The notes below the pieces were generated by a model. The model was given only the letters and a program-made list of their open reading frames with translations, was not told where the DNA came from and searched no databases. A program made the translations under genes and the position numbers. DNA of 5,126 nucleotides from Acidobacteriota bacterium (GTDB lineage: Bacteria; Acidobacteriota; Terriglobia; Terriglobales; Acidobacteriaceae). The first letter of the stretch is position 1; every line of letters starts with the position of its first letter. Location: assembly GCA_021781255.1 (NCBI GenBank), contig JAJXXG010000247.1, positions 1 to 5,126 on the forward strand, read 5' to 3'. Positions 1-5,126 of this stretch are shown here, in pieces.

Positions 1-317
1 GATATGACCCTGACTAGACTGGATCGTCTCGGCAATTCGAAAGCCACATTTCTGCACTTCGAGGGAGTATCACCGGCGATCGTCGCTTTACAAAATAGGC
101 AACATCCGCAAGAAGAATCACCCATCAGTTCTCCGAAACGTACGTCACTGGCCTCGCGATTCAAATTCAGACTAGATGAGTGAGTTGGCGGAGTTAACCG
201 GCCACTAATCTGAACCACGAGATCGGCACAACTGTTCTTGATGATTATCTGAACGGCGCCGGAAGACTCAGCTCCGAGTGATATCCCTCTCAAATTTGAC
301 CCATCCCGCTTGCTCAC
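1..317 (-). CDS. Possible third gene of the minus-strand operon, partial at left edge, function unknown
   Basis: A minus-strand frame is open from the stop at 327-329 to the left edge. A GTG at 317-315 overlaps the TGA of the preceding gene (316-314) as GTGA, the same kind of junction as the ATGA between the two genes upstream. AGGA at 323-320 could be a ribosome site but lies only 2 nt from the GTG. From the GTG, 105 codons are visible without a stop. The product has no obvious membrane helix or signal peptide. It contains a hydrophobic strand-like stretch (VQIIIKN, residues 22-28), a second one (LVVQISG, 33-39) and a cysteine cluster, CGCCLFC, at residues 70-76, with further Cys at 30 and 88. 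I recognise no family. Codon use is weak, with third positions near half GC and several rare codons such as AGA, ATA, CTA and TTA. It could therefore be a chance open frame or a decayed gene. The ATG at 125-123 is a less attractive alternative start. Confidence 0.35.
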   Translation of the reverse strand, partial: MSKRDGSNLRGISLGAESSGAVQIIIKNSCADLVVQISGRLTPPTHSSSLNLNREASDVRFGELMGDSSCGCCLFCKATIAGDTPSKCRNVAFELPRRSSLVRVI

Positions 318-1804
318 CGTCCTGCACTATCCGCAAACAAGGACTTCCATGAAGGATCGAGATACATCCACCGCTCTCGGCTGAACCAACTCGTTGGCAG
401 GCTGGGGACATGGAGCAGAGCATGACCTCCCGTGCAGATCATTTCTGTGCCGTTCCATGCCAGGAAGGTGCGTGACGCGCTGCCAACCTGGGCTGGATGC
501 GTAACGCGCCGCAAACACACCGGACAGCGGCGACTGTGATCCACAAGCGCCCATTGCAGCCCAAAGAGGCAGAGATTGAAACTGGCGACAAACTGCACAA
601 ATTCCGCGGTAGAGACCTGTTGTGCAAACCCCCAATAGGCAATGTCAAGAGCGGCGAAATACGCTCCCAGGACAATGAGTGCCATCTTTGTGACCACGAA
701 CAACAGGCGCCTGAGGCGCGACTTCAAGGGAGGATGACGCGATTCGAAATCCGATTCCGTCCTGAAGACGGTGGTGACTGCCGGCAGCGCAAGTAGAGCC
801 AGCAAAAGCGCGAATTCAAATATTCCTAATGGTCCGCCCATCGGTTCAAAGGCGGATCCGTGATATTCCACCTCATCGCCACCCGCCTCCGAACTCAATA
901 TGGGTACGGTGGAGGTTTGCATTTCGGATTGACCGACTGGGGAAAGGAGCCCTACTACATAGCCCATTGGTGAATCGGAGCTGTCCACCACGTTCGGATC
1001 GGAGTCGAGAATCCAGATATCGGCTTGTTCGGGAAAGAGCAACGTCCCTAACGGCGCAGCCCCGGCGATCATTACCTCTCGATTCCCAATCACCATGAAC
1101 TTTCCGGTGCCCCTCGGATCAGAGGCAAATTCTCGCCGCCAGAGCGAAGGGCTCAGCCAAGCTTGAGCTTCCCCCGGCCGGACTTCTTTGCTGTATCCCG
1201 CCCTTTCGAGCCCTGACATCCTGAATAGGTTGCCGGTTCCATAAGCAATTGACCAGATTTCTCGCTCACCCTTCAATTCCACTGACTTGCGCGTTACGCG
1301 ATAGAACGCCAGATCCTCAAAAAAGCGTTGCCGCCGCATTTTCCAGCTTTCGTATTGGGTAAATGAAATCGACGGTTTGGCTGTGGCTGTATAGGCGCCT
1401 GCTTGAATCAGAATCACATCCGGTCTCAGTCGGGCGTGGGCCGCGGCTTCTTCGTTCTGCACGCCAGGTAAAACATGGGCAAGAATCGCGCACAGCACAA
1501 CTACGATGCTCAACCAGACTAGGCATTGCGACGCCGAACCGTGGACCGAAGCCTCTGCCACTCGCAAACCTTCCCGCTTCACACACACGGCATCCTGAAT
1601 AGATCCCATACAAAACGCGATGGATTTGCGCTCCGCGCTCCACGAGGATGTGCCCTGCGGCCTACAGATCTTCCGAACGTGCCATAACTCATTAGCCCAC
1701 TCGCGGTACCAATCGTCCCGCTCTCGAGGAGGCAAAATAAGTGACACTCCGCGCAGCAGTGCAAGCTGCAACGTATGTGAAACGGAGCTTGGGAGCTGCC
1801 TCAT
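314..1804 (-). CDS. Orphan MacB-like membrane protein: periplasmic core-like domain, four TM helices, C-terminal CxxC/CxxxH tail
   Basis: This 496-aa inner-membrane protein has no ATP-binding domain. The N-terminal 45 residues are charged and aromatic (WYREWANELWHVR, 32-44), probably cytoplasmic. TM1 is about 94-113. Residues about 146-268 resemble a MacB-type periplasmic core: a YESWKMR..FFEDLAFY segment (151-168), GTGNLFRMSG (189-198), and SPSLWRREFASDP (218-230), followed by the V-x-G-N-R-E-V-x-I-A-G-A-A-P pattern and FPEQADIWI (257-265). TM2-TM4 are about 327-347, 367-391 and 399-420. One helix, an external domain and then three helices is the topology of half a MacB/FtsX permease. The TM2-TM3 loop lacks the usual REIGIRxALGA-like coupling motif. 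The tail carries C427-P-V-C430 and C457-T-G-G-H461, a plausible zinc-ribbon ligand set. The start overlaps the PadR stop (ATGA) and has a strong Shine-Dalgarno stretch at 1820-1809, so translation is probably coupled. The role is unknown; it may be a membrane sensor or accessory factor. It could instead be a divergent duplicated orphan permease of the acidobacterial type. Confidence 0.88.
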   Translation of the reverse strand: MRQLPSSVSHTLQLALLRGVSLILPPRERDDWYREWANELWHVRKICRPQGTSSWSAERKSIAFCMGSIQDAVCVKREGLRVAEASVHGSASQCLVWLSIVVVLCAILAHVLPGVQNEEAAAHARLRPDVILIQAGAYTATAKPSISFTQYESWKMRRQRFFEDLAFYRVTRKSVELKGEREIWSIAYGTGNLFRMSGLERAGYSKEVRPGEAQAWLSPSLWRREFASDPRGTGKFMVIGNREVMIAGAAPLGTLLFPEQADIWILDSDPNVVDSSDSPMGYVVGLLSPVGQSEMQTSTVPILSSEAGGDEVEYHGSAFEPMGGPLGIFEFALLLALLALPAVTTVFRTESDFESRHPPLKSRLRRLLFVVTKMALIVLGAYFAALDIAYWGFAQQVSTAEFVQFVASFNLCLFGLQWALVDHSRRCPVCLRRVTHPAQVGSASRTFLAWNGTEMICTGGHALLHVPSLPTSWFSRERWMYLDPSWKSLFADSAGR

Positions 1805-2130
1805 CGCACCTTCTCCTCCTCAGTTGGAATGAGGCGTTCCAGCAAGGGGTAGCGCTTGCGCGAGAATTCAAGACTCGCAATTCCCGATGCGGTCAACTTG
1901 TAGTACTTACGCGGCGGACGCTGTTCATTATCGGCAATCGACTGCTTTTCCCATTGGGAGCGGATCAGATCGTCACGTTCCAGGCGGCGCATCGCCGGAT
2001 ACACGGTGCCGCTGGGCAGACCGGTCATCTCCATAACGCTGAATCCATACTTGTAGCCGGCATGAATCGCCTGCAGAATCATGGCCGCCGTATGCGACAG
2101 CTTGGGTTCATTACCCATGGGAAGCATCAT
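1801..2130 (-). CDS. PadR-family winged-helix transcriptional regulator
   Basis: This 109-aa protein is almost entirely a winged-helix DNA-binding domain, as in the short PadR subgroup. Helix 1 is LSHTAAMILQAIHAG (11-25). The recognition-helix region is GLPSGTVYPAMRRLERDDLI (37-56). The wing is RPPRKYYKLTASG (71-83), and a C-terminal dimerisation helix runs over about 84-102. PadR proteins are usually dimeric repressors released by small molecules or stress; no ligand can be predicted here. It lies divergent to the ABC transporter genes, and its stop overlaps the start of the MacB-like gene (ATGA), so it very likely controls both arms and itself. The start is uncertain. Met1 (2130) and Met2 (2127) have AGGT almost touching them, and Met5 (2118) has it 12 nt away. 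Met1 gives the longest frame; initiation at Met2 on a leaderless mRNA would fit the putative -10 element at 2139-2134. Family assignment is sure; the targets are inferred. Confidence 0.93.
   Translation of the reverse strand: MMLPMGNEPKLSHTAAMILQAIHAGYKYGFSVMEMTGLPSGTVYPAMRRLERDDLIRSQWEKQSIADNEQRPPRKYYKLTASGIASLEFSRKRYPLLERLIPTEEEKVR
1809..1820 (-). promoter_or_regulatory. Strong ribosome binding site of the MacB-like gene, inside padR
   Basis: Read on the minus strand this is AGGAGGAGAAGG, ending 4 nt before the ATG at 1804. It offers two overlapping anti-Shine-Dalgarno matches. It lies in the last codons of the PadR frame (the EEEK segment), so ribosomes finishing PadR are delivered to a site able to start the next gene efficiently. 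This decides the start at 1804. Confidence 0.75.
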
Positions 2131-2133
2131 ACC

Positions 2134-2142
2134 TATGTAGCA
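2134..2142 (-). promoter_or_regulatory. Candidate extended -10 of the padR operon
   Basis: The minus strand reads TGCTACATA, identical to the extended -10 proposed for the opposite arm. No good -35 lies 16-18 bp upstream. The predicted start falls about at 2127, the A of the second PadR ATG, implying a leaderless or nearly leaderless mRNA. The same bases are part of the operator, so the similarity may reflect the operator alone. Confidence 0.25.
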
Positions 2143-2151
2143 ATCTACTTG
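2134..2151 (-). promoter_or_regulatory. Putative PadR operator, left copy (padR-proximal)
   Basis: On the plus strand it reads TATGTAGCAATCTACTTG. The core is ATGT (2135-2138), 8 nt, then ACTT (2147-2150), one mismatch from the ATGT-N8-ACAT consensus known for PadR regulators. It also forms a short dyad, ATGTAG-CAAT-CTACTT. It ends 3 bp before the PadR start codon and overlaps the candidate -10 of the minus-strand operon, so binding here would give autorepression. The assignment rests on consensus match and position. Confidence 0.55.
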
Positions 2152-2161
2152 ACAAACGAGC

Positions 2162-2189
2162 TTGGCAAAGCAATGCTGAATGCTACATA
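2162..2189 (+). promoter_or_regulatory. Candidate promoter of the ABC transporter operon
   Basis: A -35-like TTGGCA lies at 2162-2167. After 16 bp comes TACATA at 2184-2189, preceded by TG at 2181-2182, giving an extended -10. The predicted start near 2194-2196 leaves a leader of only about 12-14 nt that still contains the Shine-Dalgarno sequence. The -10 matches the sigma-70 consensus only modestly, and an alternative -35 (TTGACA, 2149-2154) has no good -10 at the usual distance. The operator overlaps the -10, as expected for repression. Confidence 0.35.
2172..2189 (+). promoter_or_regulatory. Putative PadR operator, right copy (ABC-proximal), inverted relative to the left copy
   Basis: On the minus strand it reads TATGTAGCATTCAGCATT, closely matching the left copy through its first 12 bases. 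The core on the plus strand is ATGC (2173-2176), 8 nt, ACAT (2185-2188), again one mismatch from ATGT-N8-ACAT. The 11-bp blocks 2132-2142 and 2181-2191 are perfect inverted repeats of each other. The site covers the candidate -10 of the ABC operon and ends 8 bp before its ribosome binding site. Centre-to-centre distance to the left copy is 38 bp. Confidence 0.55.
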
Positions 2190-2197
2190 GGGTACTC

Positions 2198-2203
2198 GGG
2201 AGG
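2198..2203 (+). promoter_or_regulatory. Ribosome binding site of the ABC ATPase gene
   Basis: GGGAGG stands 4 nt before the ATG at 2208. It is the only strong Shine-Dalgarno match near the 5' end of the frame and fixes the start. It also places the operator just upstream of the translation signals. Confidence 0.75.
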
Positions 2204-2207
2204 TCTC

Positions 2208-2981
2208 ATGCTTGAGGTTCAGCACCTCTATCGTAGCTATCGCGGCATTCCCGCGGTTGAAGATGTTTCATTCAGAGTTGCGCCGGGCGAAGTTGTCGGC
2301 TTTCTCGGACCCAATGGCGCAGGCAAGTCGACTACGGTGAAAATCATCACCGGATTGCTGCGCCAAGACGATGGGATTGTACGATTCCAAGGTCGGAATA
2401 TCGCCGAGGACATGGTTTCGTTCCGTGCCACCATAGGTTATGTTCCGGAGGATGCCCACCTCTACACGTATTTGTCTGCGCTCGAGTACCTGCAACTGGT
2501 GGGGAGACTGCGCGGACTTCCCGAAGAACTGATCGAGAGAAAGGCGATGAGCCTGTTGCGGCTGTTCGACCTGGATTCGTGGGAACACTCCCCGATCTCG
2601 CTCTACTCGAAGGGCATGCGCCAGCGCGTCTTGATTGCGGCGGCACTTCTGCACGATCCCAAGTTGCTGATTTTCGATGAGCCACTTTCGGGGCTGGATG
2701 TTGTATCAGCTCGTCTATTCAAAGACCTGCTCGACCTTCTGGCAGCTGAGGGTAAAGCTGTTCTCTATATTTCGCATGTGCTTGAGATCGTAGAGCAGAT
2801 TTGCAGCCGCGTGATCGTGATTGCAAAGGGGCGGCTGATGGCGGACGCTCCGCCGTCGGAGCTGACAAGGCTGATGAGTCTGCCCAACCTGGAAAGCGTT
2901 TTTGCGCAGCTGGTTCAACAACGGGATACTCGGGCCCAGGCGGAACAGATTGTGAAGGTCATGCAGGGCGGCCATGAATAA
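2208..2981 (+). CDS. ABC transporter ATP-binding protein
   Basis: This 257-aa cytoplasmic ATPase is complete, with every nucleotide-binding motif in order. Walker A is GPNGAGKST (34-42). The Q-loop region is IGYVPEDAHLY (77-86), with Glu81 in place of the usual Gln. The signature is YSKGMRQR (133-140), Walker B is LLIFDEP (153-159), the D-loop is SGLD (161-164) and the switch His is H190 in ISH. The SKGM signature and GYVPE Q-loop are typical of ATPases that serve ABC-2-type exporters. After the core, about 40 residues form a helical C-terminal tail (about 217-252). It would dimerise and power the membrane protein encoded next, whose start lies inside its last codons (8-nt overlap), so the two are surely co-translated. 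The gene is transcribed divergently from padR through the shared intergenic region and is probably PadR-repressed. The substrate cannot be told from the ATPase. Confidence 0.95.
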   Translation: MLEVQHLYRSYRGIPAVEDVSFRVAPGEVVGFLGPNGAGKSTTVKIITGLLRQDDGIVRFQGRNIAEDMVSFRATIGYVPEDAHLYTYLSALEYLQLVGRLRGLPEELIERKAMSLLRLFDLDSWEHSPISLYSKGMRQRVLIAAALLHDPKLLIFDEPLSGLDVVSARLFKDLLDLLAAEGKAVLYISHVLEIVEQICSRVIVIAKGRLMADAPPSELTRLMSLPNLESVFAQLVQQRDTRAQAEQIVKVMQGGHE

Positions 2982-4830
2982 GTCCATCGAGCGCCTGCTT
3001 CTGATGTCCGATTCGGAGGTGCTGGGCTTGAATGAACAGGCGGCTGTCGGTGTCCCGCGCCAGCCAGAGCGTAGCCAGTTTTCGCATCTTCTGCGGCACT
3101 TTCTGGAACGATTCTTTAACCACGAGACGGCTTCTCACGACGGCAACGCGTTGGCGCGCTTGGTGCTGATCGCCTGCGCTGCAGGGTTGCCACCGTTCGT
3201 GGTGGCGATCTATCTCTGGCCTGTCTACCATGCTTTTATCCGCGTTGCGGTTCCTGGGAATGAAGCCATCGTGCCAGGTCCTCCGCCCTATTGGGTTCAG
3301 GTGAATCAGCATTTGTTCTTCGTGGTCTATTCCTTTGTGGCATTGGGCATCACCACCGTGTTTCAGTGGGATCTGTTCTTTCCCAACCTGCTTGATGTGC
3401 TAGTGCTGAACACATTACCAATTCCCAACCGTCGCATCTTCTTTGCGCGCATCACCGCCATTGCGGTCCTTATCGCGGGTTTCCTGTTCGATTCGAACGT
3501 ACTGGCCACGGTGGCGCTCCCTTCGGCTATCGATCCCCCCAGTCTGCCGCGCTTTCTGGCCGGGCACGTGCTGGCAGTTGTAGCGAGCGGACTGTTTGCC
3601 GCCACATTCATTCTTGCGTTGCAGGGTGTGCTGCTCTTCGTTTTCGGCGAACGGTGGTTTCGCAGGATTTCGCTCCTGGTGCAGGGCGCAATTCTGGCCG
3701 TGCTGCTGCTGGCGCTGCTCCTGTTTCCCGTCTACTCCGGCACAACGGCAGCCGTGCTCGGCTCAAGCGAGAGTGCAGCAAGATGGTTCCCGCCGTTCTG
3801 GTTTCTTGGCATGTATCAACGGCTGATGGAGGGTCCGTCTGCTCTTCCAATCCATGCGCAGCTTGCGCAGTTGGGCTGTGAAGTTATGCTGGGCACAATC
3901 GCATTGGCGGTTCTTGTGTATCCTCTGGCGTACCGGCGCCGTGTTTCTCAATTGGTGGAAGGAGGGAACGTTCGCTCTATACGCAACTTCATGGTGAGGC
4001 CGCTCGATAAGCTGCTTCATGTCACCGTGCTTCGCCCCCCGGTGCGCCGCGCGGTCTTTCACTTTATTGGACAGACACTGCTGCGAGTTCCGCGCTACCG
4101 CATTTACCTCGTCTTATATGGAAGTGTCGGCGCATCGTTAGTTGCGGCAACAGTGTTGCGATTTGCGGTGGCCCACGGGCAGGTGCATCTGGAAGTGGCA
4201 GCCGCGGGAATTCGCGCGGCAATCGGCATCGTGCCGTTGTGGACACTCGCGGGATTGCGTGTGGCATTCACCTCATCCGGCAACCGGCAGGGGAACTGGA
4301 TTTTCCGCAATGTACATGGCCAGCCGCCGCCGTTTGCAACAGCGCTAGAGATGTTTTCCGCAGCGCGCATCTGGGCGGTTGCATGGACCGCGATTGTCAC
4401 ATTGACCGCAGTGTTCCTGTTCCGGTTGATTGTTCCTTCCGAATTGCTCACGCTGCCGGCAACAGCGGCGCAATTGCTTCTGGCGGTGGGTTTGTGCGTG
4501 GTCCTTGCTGACGCGTTCTTTCTCAACGTGACCACAGTAGCCTTTACGGGGGAGCCGCAACAGAAGGCACCGAACCTGGCCTTTACGATTTTCAAATATC
4601 TCTTCTTCTTCCCGCCGGTCGTCACTTTCGCGGCTGTTGTTCCCGTCTGGTTGGGGCATTCCCTTGCGCGCTTCTTGATTGTCGCTATAGGCTTTGCCGC
4701 TGCCCACTTCATGCTCCAGGCTCGCCATCACGGAATAGTCAAGGAATACTGCCTCTACGACGATTGTCAGGATGGCGATGGTGAACGCCTTTGGGATCTT
4801 TTGGGACAGTCACGCCATAGGCGTGGATGA
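2974..4830 (+). CDS. Large ABC-2-like permease, about 12 transmembrane helices
   Basis: This 618-aa integral membrane protein is the expected membrane partner of the ATPase encoded just upstream. A cytoplasmic N-terminal segment of about 60 residues includes FSHLLRHFLERFF (36-48). Likely helices are about 61-83, 111-130, 158-178, 195-222, 232-252, 302-320, 376-397, 405-428, 466-487, 496-518, 541-560 and 564-582. Between the second and third helices lies QWDLFFPNLLDVLVLNTLPI (131-150) followed by PNRRIFFARI, an amphipathic stretch in a likely cytoplasmic loop that may contact the ATPase. A soluble loop of about 50 residues (323-375) separates the two halves. The C-terminal 35 residues are cytoplasmic and acidic. 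The length is about twice that of a standard six-helix ABC-2 subunit, so one chain may supply both halves of the channel. AGGG at 2965-2968 is a plausible ribosome site, and the 8-nt overlap supports this start. The substrate is unknown. No terminator follows immediately. Confidence 0.88.
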   Translation: MNKSIERLLLMSDSEVLGLNEQAAVGVPRQPERSQFSHLLRHFLERFFNHETASHDGNALARLVLIACAAGLPPFVVAIYLWPVYHAFIRVAVPGNEAIVPGPPPYWVQVNQHLFFVVYSFVALGITTVFQWDLFFPNLLDVLVLNTLPIPNRRIFFARITAIAVLIAGFLFDSNVLATVALPSAIDPPSLPRFLAGHVLAVVASGLFAATFILALQGVLLFVFGERWFRRISLLVQGAILAVLLLALLLFPVYSGTTAAVLGSSESAARWFPPFWFLGMYQRLMEGPSALPIHAQLAQLGCEVMLGTIALAVLVYPLAYRRRVSQLVEGGNVRSIRNFMVRPLDKLLHVTVLRPPVRRAVFHFIGQTLLRVPRYRIYLVLYGSVGASLVAATVLRFAVAHGQVHLEVAAAGIRAAIGIVPLWTLAGLRVAFTSSGNRQGNWIFRNVHGQPPPFATALEMFSAARIWAVAWTAIVTLTAVFLFRLIVPSELLTLPATAAQLLLAVGLCVVLADAFFLNVTTVAFTGEPQQKAPNLAFTIFKYLFFFPPVVTFAAVVPVWLGHSLARFLIVAIGFAAAHFMLQARHHGIVKEYCLYDDCQDGDGERLWDLLGQSRHRRG

Positions 4831-4887
4831 TAAGAAGCAAGCACGCCGTATTTGCTTTCAGAAGCATTTCCTATCGGCAATGCACTC

Positions 4888-4920
4888 ATCCAAAGCAACT
4901 TGCGCAACAAGCTTTTGGAT
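4888..4920 (+). other. Imperfect stem-loop downstream of the permease gene
   Basis: ATCCAAAG (4888-4895) pairs with CTTTTGGAT (4912-4920) with one bulged T. CTTG (4899-4902) pairs with CAAG (4908-4911) inside it. It begins 57 nt after the permease stop, where an operon terminator could lie. It lacks a following T-run, so it is at best a 3'-end stabilising or Rho-associated structure. Confidence 0.25.
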
Positions 4921-5083
4921 AGGTAACGGTAGACGGAGATCGCGCCAACGAACAATCAGTTCGAGCCCAATGTGTCAAAAACACGGCACGAGCCCGTACG
5001 ACCGGCTACTCTTACCCGATGTGAGCCAAATCACGCATTATGAGAGGGCGCCCTGCTTAAGGCGGTCTGCGTCGTCAGATGCT

Positions 5084-5104
5084 TGTGGGGGCTTTGCCCC
5101 CACA
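5084..5104. repeat. Perfect 9-bp GC-rich hairpin, possible dispersed palindromic repeat
   Basis: TGTGGGGGC (5084-5092) and GCCCCCACA (5096-5104) form a perfect stem around a TTT loop. A further CCCCC run at 5105-5109 would allow a shifted pairing. There is no T-run on either side in either direction, which argues against a standard intrinsic terminator. Compact hairpins of this kind often occur as multicopy intergenic palindromes, but copy number cannot be judged from one window. Confidence 0.5.
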
Positions 5105-5126
5105 CCCCCGACTATCATCCGATCTG

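Larger units (their letters stand above)
4831..5126. other. Right-hand non-coding stretch
   Basis: No frame on either strand shows a credible start, ribosome site or recognisable protein in these 296 bases. The only structure seen is two stem-loops, listed separately. I find no tRNA-like fold or inverted-repeat ends of an insertion sequence. Confidence 0.6.

Noticed and set aside
4..183. Plus-strand 59-codon frame beginning with ATG at the left edge
   Set aside because: It has no visible ribosome site and no recognisable sequence, and it overlaps the longer minus-strand frame that has a coupled start.
314..1804. Functional MacB-type exporter subunit
   Set aside because: There is no ATPase domain or adjacent MacB-type ATPase on this strand, and the usual cytoplasmic coupling motif is not seen, so I call it only MacB-like.
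2149..2177. Perfect TTGACA (2149-2154) as the -35 of the ABC operon
   Set aside because: The hexamer 17 bp downstream, AATGCT, is a very poor -10; the TTGGCA/TACATA pair fits better, although neither is certain.
1741..2190. Plus-strand 149-codon open frame across padR and the intergenic region
   Set aside because: It is antisense to the clear PadR frame, runs through the operators and has no recognisable protein features or ribosome site.
4104..4712. Minus-strand 202-codon open frame inside the permease gene
   Set aside because: Its product is rich in Ala, Thr, Asn and Lys with no domain, as expected from the complement of a hydrophobic membrane-protein frame; the plus-strand permease explains the region.
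5084..5104. Hairpin as an intrinsic terminator
   Set aside because: No T-run follows the stem on either strand, and it lies about 250 bp past the permease stop.
1..5126. CRISPR array, transposase, tRNA or rRNA
   Set aside because: No regularly spaced repeats, transposase motifs, terminal inverted repeats or RNA gene folds were found.

Overview
The window holds a compact regulatory and transport locus. The sequence suggests a soil-type member of the Acidobacteriota, though this rests on protein style and not on a marker gene. The clues are a short PadR regulator of the 'LSHTAA..LPSGTVYPA.RRLE..RPPRKYY' type, coupled to an orphan MacB-like membrane protein with no ATPase of its own, and a large ABC-2-like permease with an FF-rich N-terminal segment before its first helix. 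GC content is moderate and the genes are tightly packed with overlapping ends.

Layout. On the minus strand, reading leftward from 2130, are a 109-aa PadR-family repressor (1801-2130), a 496-aa MacB/FtsX-topology membrane protein with a periplasmic core-like domain and a C-terminal CxxC...CxxxH motif (314-1804), and a possible third reading frame that runs off the left edge (1-317). PadR and the membrane protein overlap by ATGA. The membrane protein and the third frame would overlap by GTGA. On the plus strand, reading rightward from 2208, are a complete ABC ATPase (2208-2981) and a 618-aa polytopic permease (2974-4830), which overlap by 8 nt. The last 296 bases (4831-5126) show no convincing gene and carry two stem-loops, one of them a perfect 9-bp GC-rich hairpin.

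How the parts fit. The two arms diverge from a 77-bp intergenic region (2131-2207). It contains two copies, in opposite orientation, of a site close to the published PadR consensus ATGT-N8-ACAT. Each copy overlaps a putative extended -10 element, one facing each arm. The simplest reading is that PadR represses both its own operon and the ABC exporter, and that a ligand or stress relieves this. The ABC ATPase and permease probably form one exporter or membrane-stress transporter of unknown substrate. The MacB-like protein keeps the fold and topology of half a MacB-type permease but lacks the recognisable cytoplasmic coupling motif and has a metal-site-like tail. It may therefore be a membrane sensor or accessory factor instead of a transporter. 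That role is inference.
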